Assembly: GCA_018287875.1 (NCBI GenBank)
Contig: JAGVVL010000002.1
Coordinates: 4,588,001 to 4,652,000, forward strand
DNA: 64,000 nucleotides
Direction of reading: 5' to 3'
Origin: Nigrospora sphaerica
Lineage: Eukaryota; Ascomycota; Sordariomycetes; Amphisphaeriales; Apiosporaceae
Shown here: positions 12,901 through 22,833 of the stretch, in pieces
How positions within the stretch are numbered: position 1 is the stretch's first letter
Layout of the letters: every line of letters starts with the position of its first letter
Program-made: the position numbers and the translations under genes
The notes under the pieces: model-generated
What the model was told of the DNA's origin: nothing
Seen by the model: the letters and a program-made list of their open reading frames with translations, nothing else
Database searches by the model: none

Positions 12901-13117
12901 AGTCGCCAAGTTCCAAAGCCCCCCCGCGCTCCTTCCGCCCACCACCGATAGGGCAACTTAGCCGGCCCAGGTTCGACTCTTGGTGCATTCATCGCCAGCT
13001 TCCTCGCTGCCTCCGAAGCTCTCTTCCCTCGCAAAAATACCAACGAGAAGACTCGCCCACGCCACGAAACCCCCGCGACACGACACGCCGGGCGCACCTA
13101 AACGCACACTCGTCGCC
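6942..13117. other. About 6.2 kb gene-poor region between OMP decarboxylase and PI synthase
   Basis: I could not assemble any gene on either strand. The first part, upstream of OMP decarboxylase, is rich in GTC/GTT triplets and purine runs (7190-7270). The rest carries many TACCTA/TAGGTA words (for example 7277-7297, 8415-8440, 8675-8733, 10338-10375), a GT repeat at 10458-10508 and a short CA run near 10775. Reading frames up to 214 codons exist (9524-10168, plus) but look like random GC-rich translation. The last few hundred bases should hold the PI synthase promoter and leader. Confidence 0.5.
10458..10508. repeat. GT-rich dinucleotide repeat
   Basis: Imperfect GT/GC alternation of about 50 bp inside the 7-13 kb gene-poor region. 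No associated gene. Confidence 0.75.
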
Positions 13118-14198
13118 ATGCCCGCTCGACAGACCCGCCGTCAGGCCGCGCTGGCCGCCGCGAACTCCGATGAAGCTGCCGGTGTAGCTCCCCTTGGCGC
13201 AGCTGCTGCCCCCGCGGGTGCGACGGAGAACGGCGGCGCCGCCGAACCTACGGGCGACACCAACGGTCGCTACACCCAGGAAAACATCTTCGTTTTTTGG
13301 CCCAATATTATAGGTAAGAAACAGCCCCACGTCGCCCCCCCCCCCCTTCCCCCGACGCTGCATCCGCTTGCGTGTTACCAGCCGGGCTCGCTGCTGACGG
13401 GCGCTCCCTCGGCTAGGCTATTCGCGCATCGTCCTGGCCATCGCCTCGCTCTACTACATGCCCCTGCATCCGCGCACATGCTCGGTTCTCTACAGCATCT
13501 CGTGCCTCCTCGACGCCCTCGACGGCTACGCCGCGCGGTACTTCGAGCAGTCGACGCGCTTCGGCGCCGTTCTCGACATGGTGACGGACCGGTGCACGAC
13601 GACCTGTCTGCTCGTCTTCCTCGCGTGCGCGTTCCCTCGGTGGACCATCGTCTTCCAAGGCTTGATCTCGCTGGACCTGGCCAGCCACTACATGCACATG
13701 TACGCGTCGCTGGCCATGGGCGGCGCCGAGACAAGCCACAAGGCCGTCGACAAGTCGAGGAGCTGGCTCCTGAACCTGTACTACACCAACAAGGTGGTCC
13801 TCTTCGTCACCTGCACCCTCAACGAGCTCTTCTTCATTGCTCTATACCTCCTCTCCTTCTCGTCCCCCCTGCTCTCGCCGCAGCTCCTCGAGCACGTTGG
13901 CGAGGGGCGAGCGGCCGCCATCCAGAACGGCGCCCAAGTTAACAGCTCGGTGCTCAGTCAGCTCTTCACCAACCCCTACAGCGCCGGCGCCCTCGAGCTA
14001 GCTCGCGCCAACAAGATGGACTCCTTCTGGCCCTGGGTGATCGTGGGAGTCAGCTTCCCCGTCATGGCCATCAAGCAGTTCCTCAATATTGTGCAAATGG
14101 TCAAGGCCAGCAAGTGGTTGGCCGAGGGCGACGTCGCGGCGAGACGAGCCGCCGGGTTGCCCAAGCCTAAGCCTAAGCGGACCAAGAAGGACGCTTGA
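13118..14198 (+). CDS. pis1: CDP-diacylglycerol-inositol 3-phosphatidyltransferase (PI synthase)
   Basis: Makes phosphatidylinositol from CDP-diacylglycerol and myo-inositol in the ER membrane. Two exons, 13118-13313 and 13417-14198, give 325 residues. The 103-bp intron has a GTAAGA donor and a CTGAC branch site. The CDP-alcohol phosphatidyltransferase signature is intact: D101, G102, A105, R106, G115, D119 and D123, with D98 also present. Hydrophobic segments before and after it fit a multi-pass membrane protein. The Lys-rich tail (KPKPKRTKKDA) is cytosolic-like. The N-terminal 50 residues (Ala/Gly-rich) are longer than in yeast Pis1 and probably disordered. The start is the ATG in the context gtcgccATGcc. 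An in-frame extension further upstream is possible but carries no domain. Confidence 0.95.
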
Positions 14199-14811
14199 AC
14201 GGCCATGGACCCACGGAGCCCCCCCCGGGGCGGGGGAGAGGGCTCGCCAGGATCGTGACGCCGGCGCATTGCGCGAGTATGAGACGCCTTCGAGTGTCTC
14301 GGATCGCATCGGCACACGGAGGCCACGGAGAGCTCCGCCAGTTGCGATCCGAAGGGCAGGGTTACGGAGTACTTGAAGCCGGAGTTAAGCACGGTCACAT
14401 ACATTATGGTGGCCGTACCACGGTCGGGGCAGGCTAGCGAAGCCAAAGCTTCTGTCAGACAGAGACGGCAGGGAGCTCATGGTTTTCCGGGTTGGGCTGT
14501 GTCGCATACTGTACATTGTACATTGCACATGCACGATTACGCGTGGGCGCGTCCACGCGCCCCCTAAACACACACACACAATACGCACGCATACAAACAA
14601 GCGTGCGTGTACAAGCGATCAAGCATGCGCATGCCAGCAGAAGCTGGGCGTAACATTATCGATGGTCATGGATGGGGTTCGTTTGAGTAAGTCTCGCAGA
14701 GGGCGCATGCGTCTGTGTCCACTGGGACAGGGGCTCGGGATAGGACCACAAACTACAGCATTTGTTTTCGATCCAAGGCAAGACAACATAAGCATGCGAC
14801 AACTAAGTCGT
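14199..14811. other. Convergent spacer between PI synthase and esterase
   Basis: No gene. A short CA run (about 14568-14582) and general 3'-flank sequence lie between two genes that end toward each other. Confidence 0.6.
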
Positions 14812-16440
14812 TTATCGGCCAGTCTGCTTCGTGAATGGCAGCGGTTTCCAAAGTGCCTTGACACCGAACCACCAGAGGTTGTCCTGCCACGTGTTCCCTA
14901 CCATCGTCCAGAGTCAGTACATGTTGCCCAGACCAGGTGGTGTCCGTAGAGCACGTTTCGGGGCAACGTGGGGCCGGATCGCCGGAAACAAAGGGGCAAG
15001 CCGGGCACAAGGGAGGGACCGGTGCTGAGGATATCGGGGTTAATAAAGAAGACGGGACACTGCTTACAGTAATGGCTGCCGAAAGGGGTGACACGCGAAA
15101 CGTAATCGATCTGCACCCCGTCCAGCGCCGCCTCGAGGTCCCGCGCGGCGTTAAAGACGAAATCGTATAGGCCGTAGGCCACGAAAAGACCCTTCTCGGC
15201 GAGGGCCGGGCGCGCCTCGACGGCGGCCGCGTTGACGTAGGGCGGGCTCGTGGCGGGCGAGAAGATGCCGAAGTAGTCAAAATAGTCGGTGGCACCGACG
15301 TACATCTCGTACGTCAGGCGGCCGCCAAGCGACAGGCCGCTACCCGCAGTCCGAGTCAGTATATTCCCCCCGACACCGGGCCTCCATAACCAGGGGGGAC
15401 AGAAGAGAGACGGGTGACGGGTGGCAGGAGAGAAACGGGTGGCAGCAGTGGCGAACTTACGAAAAGGCACGGCACGAGGGCTGGTCGCAAACGTCGTAGT
15501 GGCTCTCGACCCAAGGGAAGAGGTACTTCTGGTAGTTCTCGCGCACATGCTGGGCGGTCGGGGGGGGGGCCTGGTTGGAGCGGTTGCCGTAGATGAAGCG
15601 GGGCAGCGAGTCGTCAAGGTTGTAGAAGGACGGCATGACGACGACGGTGGGCGGGATGAAGCCGCCGGCGATCAGGTTGTCCATGATGGCCGAGGCGCGG
15701 CCGAGGTTCTCCCAGTCGTAGCCGTTGCCGCCGCCGCCGTGCGACAGGTACAGCAGCGGGTACTTGGTGCCGGGGGCGGCGCCGTAGCCGGCCGGCAGGT
15801 AGATGGAGAAGTCGTGGACGTCGGGGGCCGGGTGGATGGAGCCGGGCGACGTGTAGTTGGCCGTCCGGACGGTGCCACGCTTCTCGGGGGGCGCCGACAG
15901 GGCGTAGTCAAAGTTGCCGTACGGCTCCCCCAGCTGGAAGTCGGCGTCGAAGGGCACCTGAAAGCTCGACGCCACCTGGTCGCCCTGGACGTTGAGGAAA
16001 GGGGGCAGGTCCGGGTCGATGACGAGCTTGCCCGTCTCGATGGAGCAGAGGGCCACAGCCTCGCAGTCGATGAGGTAGGCGAAGCTATAGATGCCCGACG
16101 GCAGCGGCGTCGTGTACGTCCACACACCGCTGCCGTCCTCGGCCGCCGTCATCTCGTAGGGCCATTTGTAGTCGGCCGGCGTCCGGGCCGAGACGTAAAA
16201 GTCGCCGGCCTGGTAGTTGTGCGGGTCGTACAGGCCGCTCTTCTGCAGTGTCGTGTGGAACTGGTCGGTGAAGGGCTGCATTCCGCCCCCGATGGTCACC
16301 CGCCTGGCCGTCGTGTTGGTGTACTTGAAGTCGACCTCGTAGCCCGTGGGCGCCTTGCCCGTCTTGCGGACCGTGACCGAGGCCGAGGCCTCGAGGATCA
16401 GGGCGCCGGCCAGGAGGCCTAGGGAGAGGAGCCGAGCCAT
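14812..16440 (-). CDS. Secreted alpha/beta-hydrolase esterase (Fes/CE1-like)
   Basis: Predicted secreted carboxylic-ester hydrolase of 445 residues in three exons: 16440-15461, 15339-15068 and 14897-14812. Residues 1-20 form a signal peptide (MARLLSLGLLAGALILEASA). The first half is an all-beta region like the N-terminal domain of enterochelin-esterase and XynZ-type esterases. The second half is the alpha/beta-hydrolase domain. The likely triad is Ser330 in GLSLGG, Asp386 in YGLYDF and His416 in GSHYW. The exon joins rebuild GLSLGG and GSHYWNTWQDNLWWFG in frame. Introns are 121 and 170 bp, each with a CTGAC branch site. A TATAAAG lies about 150 bases upstream of the ATG. The true substrate (feruloyl or acetyl esters on polysaccharide, or another ester) cannot be told from sequence. 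An in-frame upstream extension is less likely because it would bury the signal peptide. Confidence 0.88.
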
Positions 16441-16590
16441 GATTCGGTGGGGGTGGGAGACAGCGTGTTGTGGCTGAACGACGGGTGAAGGGGCGGGCAA
16501 AGACGAGGGCGCTCACTCTGTCTCCCTGTGTCTCTGTCTGTCTCTCTCTCCCTCAGCCCAGCTTCGGCCATATCGAGGTCCATCCGGGGC

Positions 16591-16597
16591 CTTTATA
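16591..16597 (-). promoter_or_regulatory. TATA box of the esterase gene
   Basis: TATAAAG on the minus strand, about 150 bases upstream of the esterase ATG, in an otherwise GC/CT-rich promoter. Position and match are good but the transcription start is not known. Confidence 0.45.
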
Positions 16598-18315
16598 CAG
16601 ACAGAGACGCTGCTTGCGCTCTCCTTTCCCCATCCCCCTCCTCCTCCCCCTCCTCTTCCTCTTCCTCTCCCCCCACTCTGGGCTCGTAGCGGTAGAAGAA
16701 GGGGTCCTACCACTCCATTACCCGGAAATCGACCAGCACCCGAGGTCTCGTGAGTCTGCCCCCTTTGTGGCCGCGGCACGCAGGTCACGCTCGCGAGGGG
16801 AAGCCCTCCACCACCGAGGAAAAAGGCCGAGGAGGAGCCGCGAGCGATGTTGCATTGTGACGCCGTCGACGGCATCGTACGCCTGTTCCGGCCGTTTCTG
16901 GGCGAGTTGATGTCCTGTTCGAGCCAGAGCCCGACCGCCAAGGCGTGATGGCATCGCTGCCGTGTGGGGCATCCATATAAACCCTCATGACCGTGTCGAC
17001 TCGATTCAGCCGCGGCCAAAGAGCACCCCTGTCCGAGGCTCTGTGCCGGGGAAAACGTGGTCGGCTGTTGGGCGCCCTTCCCCGCATTCCTTCCCCACAG
17101 ATTGCTATTTGTCCCCTGCCTTGGGGAAGCCCGGTCCGGGGGAGAGCGGGCGGACGGGCTTTTCTTTTGTACGGACCGCAGTCGGACCCGATCGGGAGGG
17201 TGGTGTTGCGAGTCATGGGTTACACAGGCTTAGAGATCTGCTGACTGAGGGGAGCCCTCACTGCCCCCAACTTCGCCAATCGGTTCCGTCGTTCGATGGG
17301 GGGTTGAGGTGGCCAATCGGCTGTTCCTCGTGCAAATGTGAGGGCCCGGGTTGAAGAGTCCCGTTATCAGCCGTCGTCGTCTGCCGGCTTCTCTCCTTGC
17401 CCAGGAAGATACTTATACCTATGGGGGGGCACTCTTCTGTAGGAGCCATGTGAGAGGCTGACTACGGCGAGATTCGTATGGTCTCGACGGGCCTGCATCC
17501 ACCAGCACAATGCCTGCGAGGGTCTGCCTTCTCGTTTTGCCAAGGCCTGCTGATTTTCAGTGACAGCGGGTATGTGTATATAGTACGGATGCATAGCCCA
17601 TCCATGCCCAGACCTTGGATGACGCCTCAATACCTGCTGCTAATCCACTTCCCCCAACGGAACCGGACTTTGCCCGGTCCGTACGTACATTCACTTACGA
17701 GGTATGACTTTGCTGGAACAAGCCGCGGGCCGGATGGACATGAGTGGGTTGTTCGGTACCCTCAGTGAGAATCGTGTCATGGTGACGGCATCATTGGCCA
17801 AGTGCAAGTGCCGCGTACCTACCGACACTTTTGGTAGCAGCCCTCGTTGCCTCGTCAAACCGGAGTTTGTCAAGATGGATGCCTCGCGAATTGCCCAAGC
17901 ACATGTCTCTAACTCAGGTCCCGACCGGGGGCGGTAGAAAAGGTAGGAAGTTCGGAGGCCGAATTGAAGGGAGCCGGCGCGGTTGTGTAAATTCCCATGT
18001 GCCGGTGGTGCTGCTGTGAGATGGATACATGGATAGATCCATGCATTACCTCTTTGTGCTGCCTGTGCGGGGTCAGAAAGTGGTCTCGCCCACATGTGGA
18101 TGCCACCGACTTTCATCCCACTCCCCATCCCCCGAGAGCAAGAAAACACTGGCTGCTACTACTCACTAGGCTTGTACCTACAGAAGTACTCCCGCCGGTC
18201 GGTACTTGGATTCCCATGCCGCCGCTGTTTATACCTCCACCAACTTACTCCAAGTACATATTTACATGCTTTGCTTGCCCTGGTAAGCCGTGGGGCCTTG
18301 GGAGACTCGGAACGC

Positions 18316-18478
18316 AGAGAGGGTGAGAGAGAGAGAGAGGAAGTAAGGCAGGGAGAGAGGAGAGAGATAGGCCGGGAGAAAGAGAGAGGGGGGGAGAAGC
18401 AGACGAAGAGAGAGGGAGAGGGAGAAAGCGAGTAGGAGAGAAACGGGGGAGAAAGAAAGAGAAAAAGAAGGAGAAGGT
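18316..18478. repeat. (GA)n purine tract
   Basis: About 160 bases almost free of pyrimidines on the plus strand (GA, GGA and GAAA units), roughly 400-560 bp upstream of the 2EXR ATG. A long homopurine run like this can form triplex DNA, but no function is shown here. Confidence 0.85.
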
Positions 18479-18814
18479 GCGAGTTGACGGCTGGAAAGTT
18501 TTCATCTTTGCCGTGTCACCCCCCACGAGCTCGAGCTCGAGCTCATCCTCTCTCACTGCCTCGAATTCATCCGCGGCAGAGCTGGTTTTCCTGTCGTCCC
18601 CCTTGGCCGGTCCTTTTGCCGGCTATCCCTCCGCTCGGCAGCGCGGACGAAGGCCCCTCTGAGAGCAAAATCACGACGCTGCTGAACGGTTTCCCTCGGG
18701 CGGAGACGCAGCCTTGGCCCCGTTCCCCCCTTCCCCTCCCCGTCAGCAAAGCACGACGTACCTCTGCCGCTCTACCCCCGCAGATCCGTCGAGGCAAGCC
18801 GTGGCCTTGGCGAG

Positions 18815-18873
18815 CAGAGAAAGAGAGAGAGAGGGAGAGAGAGCGAGGGAGAGCGAGGGAGAAAAAGAGAGAC
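18815..18873. repeat. GA-rich leader tract abutting the 2EXR start codon
   Basis: GAGA/GCGAGG-type repeats run directly into the ATG of the 2EXR gene at 18874. Translating upstream in frame gives only Arg/Glu repeats, which supports starting at 18874 rather than at an upstream in-frame codon. Confidence 0.7.
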
Positions 18874-19779
18874 ATGGCGCTCGAGGCGGCTCGGTCGTTT
18901 GAAAAGTTTGGAGAGCTCCCCAAGGAGCTGCGTTTGCTCATCTTCGAGTACTACTTCCAGGGCCCGCGCATTCACGTGGTGTTCCCGGCGCCCGAGAGCC
19001 GGGGCCACGTCACGGCGCGGGACACGCTCTTCCTGCACACGGCAACGCTAGACGCCGGCACCAACATCCGGCTCGGGCCCGGCCCGCCCGCCGTCGCCAT
19101 CGACCACGAGGCCTATGCGGCGGCGGCGCAGGCCCGAGTGCCAGCCGGCGTGCCCGTCCACCTCGCGCGGGACCTCATCGAGCCGACGGCGTCGTGGCGC
19201 CAGGACACCAACATCCCGCTGCGGCCGGCATCGGCGGCGTCGTCGTCCGAGGAGGCGCGGCCTGCCGACACGGCCGTCTGCGTCGACTGGGCCAACGACC
19301 TGCTCTACATCGCCGTCCCCCACGCCGAGCACGCCTTCTGGGCCCTCAAGTTCTGCACCTGGGCCAAGCGCGTCCGCCGCCTCGCCGTGCTGATCCCGCA
19401 GAACGACGAGCCGCGTGTGCCGCTGGGCCCGTACCCGCACATCGAGGAGGTGCTCAAGGCCATGTCGGCCCTCGAGGCCCTGTCGGTCGTCTGGGTTCCG
19501 CCCGAGCCCGCCGCCCGCGCCACCTGCAGCGGCCTGCCCCGGGACCCCTACGGCTTCGTGCCCTACCGCGAGTACCTACGCCGCACCGGCCTGGTCCCGC
19601 ACCAGATGTCCTTTGTGCGCGCCCACCTGACCTTCGAGAAGGCCCTGCAGGGCCGCGACGGCGTGAAGCTGACCAAGGTCGTCGACGTGGACTGCGTGCA
19701 TTCCGGCGCCAACGGCTACAAGCGCCGGAGACGAGGCGCCGGGGGGGACCACACGCCACCGGACCGGCCTGCTGAGTAA
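18874..19779 (+). CDS. 2EXR-domain protein
   Basis: Uninterrupted frame of 301 residues. The N-terminus has the 2EXR-type opening (FGELPKELRLLIFEYYFQGPRIHVV, about residues 11-35, resembling an F-box-like LP.ELR..I motif), then repeated Trp/Leu segments (VDWANDLLYIAV, FWALKFCTWAKRVRRLAVLIP). This family is large and lineage-expanded in filamentous ascomycetes. Its molecular role is not established, although the F-box-like start suggests protein interaction. A longer in-frame start exists upstream but passes through the purine tract and is unlikely. The stop codon (gag taa gt) overlaps a perfect GTAAGT donor at 19776, so the true C-terminus may be spliced to another exon. A HET-domain gene follows about 0.9 kb downstream on the same strand. 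Confidence 0.75.
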   Translation: MALEAARSFEKFGELPKELRLLIFEYYFQGPRIHVVFPAPESRGHVTARDTLFLHTATLDAGTNIRLGPGPPAVAIDHEAYAAAAQARVPAGVPVHLARDLIEPTASWRQDTNIPLRPASAASSSEEARPADTAVCVDWANDLLYIAVPHAEHAFWALKFCTWAKRVRRLAVLIPQNDEPRVPLGPYPHIEEVLKAMSALEALSVVWVPPEPAARATCSGLPRDPYGFVPYREYLRRTGLVPHQMSFVRAHLTFEKALQGRDGVKLTKVVDVDCVHSGANGYKRRRRGAGGDHTPPDRPAE

Positions 19780-20663
19780 GTATGTGTTCCCGCCCGGGTC
19801 GGCAAGACGATACCGTCCCCCCGCCCCTCCACGCTCCGCCAGCGTGTCGCCCTCCCCCCTCCTCCCTTCGCATCCGTCCGAAGCGCCCGCGAACCAGCCT
19901 GTTCTCCCTTGAAGCATTTCGGCCTTCCCGCCACCGGAGGGGATGCAACGCCAGCGGGCGGTCACGCGCAGGCCCTTGTCGTTATCATTCCCCCCCCTCT
20001 CTTCTGTAGCTTTTCGGTCCCGTGCCTGGATAGGCAGCACCGCGAATGGGCGTGGTGGGCAACGGGTATCTCCTCCACGGGCCCGGGGAAGGGGAACGGC
20101 GATGAGAAGGGACATTGCCCTCGGTGTCGGTGCCCGGCCTTGCTGAGCGCTCTCCCAGGGCCGGGCGCCGGCTTGTGTACACCAATATATGTCTCTGCGC
20201 GTATAATATGTATGTGTATCTGGTTTTGGTACCTTGCGTGTGCTTCTGCGCGTACGCGCGCGAGAGAAAGAAAGAAAACAACCACCACCCGTCGTCTCTC
20301 TTTTTATCCCGCCTCGTTCTCTCCGTCGACTCCCGTCTTGGGTAACGGCGCATATACGCGTGTATAGGTATGTTTCAGAAGCGCGGACATTCAGGCGCTT
20401 CCGGGAGGCGCAGCTGCCCAATCTCAGCTGCATGCGTTTGCACTCGTCAGCAGAAAGATAAAGGGCAAGGATGCCCCTCCTGCCACCCAATGCGACTTTT
20501 CTCTGCTTCTCCTCCAAAAGCTGCCACGGCTTCCTCGGCCGATCGATCGCTGAAAACGAGGCCACGTCGGACGGTTTGTCGTTTCTTCCACCTTCTGTTT
20601 CCCTTGGGGGTGCCTCGTCCCGTGCCGCACGTGCGCCCGCCCGGCTCGTCGCCGCCGCCGGAC
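19780..20663. other. Spacer between 2EXR and HET genes
   Basis: Nothing convincing as a gene. It is pyrimidine-rich near 19800-20010 and has a TATA-like AT patch around 20185-20225, within the probable HET-gene promoter. If the 2EXR gene is spliced beyond 19775, its last exon would lie here. Confidence 0.5.
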
Positions 20664-22833
20664 ATGAAGCTGATCAACACCCGAACGCTCCAATTGGAGG
20701 ACTTCCCCTTTGATGAAGTGCCCTCGTACGCCATCCTCTCGCATCGGTGGGAAGACGGCGAGGAGGTCAGCCATCGGGATTTTGCACTGCCGGCAGCCCG
20801 GCAACGCAAGGGCTACCAGAAAATCCAGCGCTGCTGCAGCCTGGCGGCGGCCGAGGGCATCGAGTACTTGTGGGCTGACACGTGCTGCATCGACAAGAGC
20901 AGCAGCGCCGAGCTCTCCGAGGCCATTAACGCCATGTTCGCCTACTACCGAGACGCCACCGTCTGCTATGTCTACCTGGCTGACGTCCCGGCTGCCAAGT
21001 CGAGCCTCGAGGCGAGCTGCTGGTTTCAGCGCGGGTGGACGCTGCAGGAGCTCATCGCACCAGCCAACGTGTGTTTCTACAATGCCGACTGGGATCTGAT
21101 GGGCACCAAGCTGTCTCTCGTCGAAAGCGTCGCCCGGGCGTCGGGTATCGCCCGGGAGATCCTTGTCGGCGAGACAGCCTACCACGACACCTCGGTCGCC
21201 CAGCGCATGTCCTGGGCGGCGCGGCGACGCACCTCGCGTGCCGAGGACCAGGCCTACTCCCTGCTTGGCATCTTCGAGGTCAACATGCCGCTTCTGTACG
21301 GCGAGGGCGGGGAGCGGGCCTTCGTGCGCCTGCAGGAGGAAATCATCAAGCACAACGATGACTACACCATCTTCCTGTGGCGCGGCGTCGAGGACGGGCA
21401 CCCCGGCATGTTCGCCCGGGGCCCCGCCGGCTTCGTCGACATGGGGGACGCTTGCTCGAGCCAGTCCGATGAGGACAAGACGCTGCCAGTTAGGCGAGAA
21501 GACCCCGCTCCGCTTGCATGTTACTGATTCTGCCCAAGTTCTTCATGACAAACCGCGGCCTGTCCATCACCCTGAAGATGTTGCCGTGGAGCAAGGACAC
21601 GTACGTCGTGCTTCTCCCCGTCACGCGGACCGGCACACGGACCGAGAACAAGATCTTTCTTCGGCGGCTTTCTCTCCGCGACCAGTTCGCTCGTACGTAT
21701 ACCCGGAAACACGCCCCCCCCCCAACCTTCTGACAGAAGGAATCGCACCGGAGCTCTGCCTTGTCCTCAGAGGCCGGCACTCTGGTAGGGACCCGAAGTG
21801 TCCAAGTGAGGGCTGACCCCGAGCGTTGTAGGGGTTCGGTGCGAGGGCAAGGACGTTGCCTCCTACGAGGACGTCAGGGCGCAGTGGGCGGACCACATGG
21901 CCGAGGTCGAGTCCGCCATCCGGGACGTGACCCTCTTCGTACGCGGCAAGATCACGTCCAAGCTCGACAAGGGATACTTCTGGGAGGACCACTACGGCAT
22001 TCCCTTGGAGCTCGACGACACGGCGCCGGCGCGGGTCGACGGCGTCAGAGACGGCGCCGGCGCGGCCGAGGCTAAGCGTCCCGACACGGGCGGGCGGGTC
22101 GTCGAATGCACCGGCTGGCCCCGGCGGGAGAGGGTCTTTACCAAGGCGTCCAAGACGTACCGTATCTTCGTAAGCAACCGTCAAATTTTGGTACGTCCGT
22201 GTTCAGGTGCATGAATGTACTGACCCCCGAGGGGGACAGGAGTTGGGCCCCGGCCGCTGCGGCACCATCTGCCTCTTGGACCTCGGGGCCACGGCGGTGA
22301 TGCGGACTGGCATCCGTTGGATCCAGCTGGGGTTCGACTGGGACTTCAACGCCGTCTGCTTCGTAGGCAAGGCGTCGCTCGAGGCCATGCGGGACCAGGC
22401 CCGCTGGGATACGGTCCGGTGTAAGCAGCATCCCGTGTACTTTATCCCTCTCCCGCCCCTCAGCACGAATCCTCCCGCTGTACTTCCGTTCTCCGTTGTT
22501 CCTGTCGTTCCGGCCCGGAGTTACTCGGAAGCATGCTGACTCTAGACGACGACAGGGGCGGCCGAGGGCAAGGCCGTCTACGTGACGTCCAGCCTGCACA
22601 ACACGGCCTGGAGCCAGGGGGCGCACCGCAAGGGCGGCCAGCCCATCGCCGTGGCGCCCGTGCCGGGCAGCCGGGGGGCCGTCTACGCGCTCCGGGCGAA
22701 GCGCGGCCGGGGCTTCCGCGCCTTTGTCGTCGAGGCCAACGACTACATGCTGCGTCTGGAGCTGCGCTTCCCCCCGTCCCGCCGGGTCCGCATCAACAAC
22801 TGCGAGCTGTTCGCGCAAGTGGTGGCGCGATGA
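20664..22833 (+). CDS. HET-domain (heterokaryon incompatibility-type) protein
   Basis: Five exons (20664-21488, 21539-21692, 21832-22169, 22240-22420, 22556-22833) encode 591 residues. All four introns keep frame; three have CTGAC branch sites. The start MKLINTRTLQLEDF is the usual opening of HET-E/HET-D-type proteins. The HET domain follows: YAILSHRWEDGEEV (22-35), YLWADTCCIDKSSSAEL (68-84), MFAYYRDATVCYVYLADV (91-108), WFQRGWTLQELIAP (120-133). After it comes the conserved RRTSRAEDQAYSLLGIFEVNMPLLYGEG segment, then about 300 residues of poorly known sequence. HET domains can trigger cell death in non-self recognition. There is no NACHT, NB-ARC or WD40 repeat region here. The first intron has a weaker donor (GTTAGG) but joins to FFMTNRGL as in relatives. 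The gene looks intact. Confidence 0.88.

Larger units (their letters stand above)
16441..18873. other. Divergent intergenic region between esterase and 2EXR gene
   Basis: About 2.4 kb with no supported gene. It should hold both promoters. It carries a CT-rich block at 16515-16680 and two purine tracts at 18316-18478 and 18815-18873. The reading frames in between have no domain-like sequence. Confidence 0.55.

Noticed and set aside
12950..12990. A tRNA-like T-arm: GGTTCGACTC with a pairable 5-base stem (12967-12983, plus strand)
   Set aside because: No A-box, D-arm, anticodon arm or matching acceptor strand upstream within about 200 bases, and it lies just before the PI synthase gene. Judged a chance match, at best a tRNA fragment.
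20370..20663. In-frame N-terminal extension of the HET protein
   Set aside because: HET proteins of this type begin MKLINTRTL-like. The upstream residues are promoter/leader translation.
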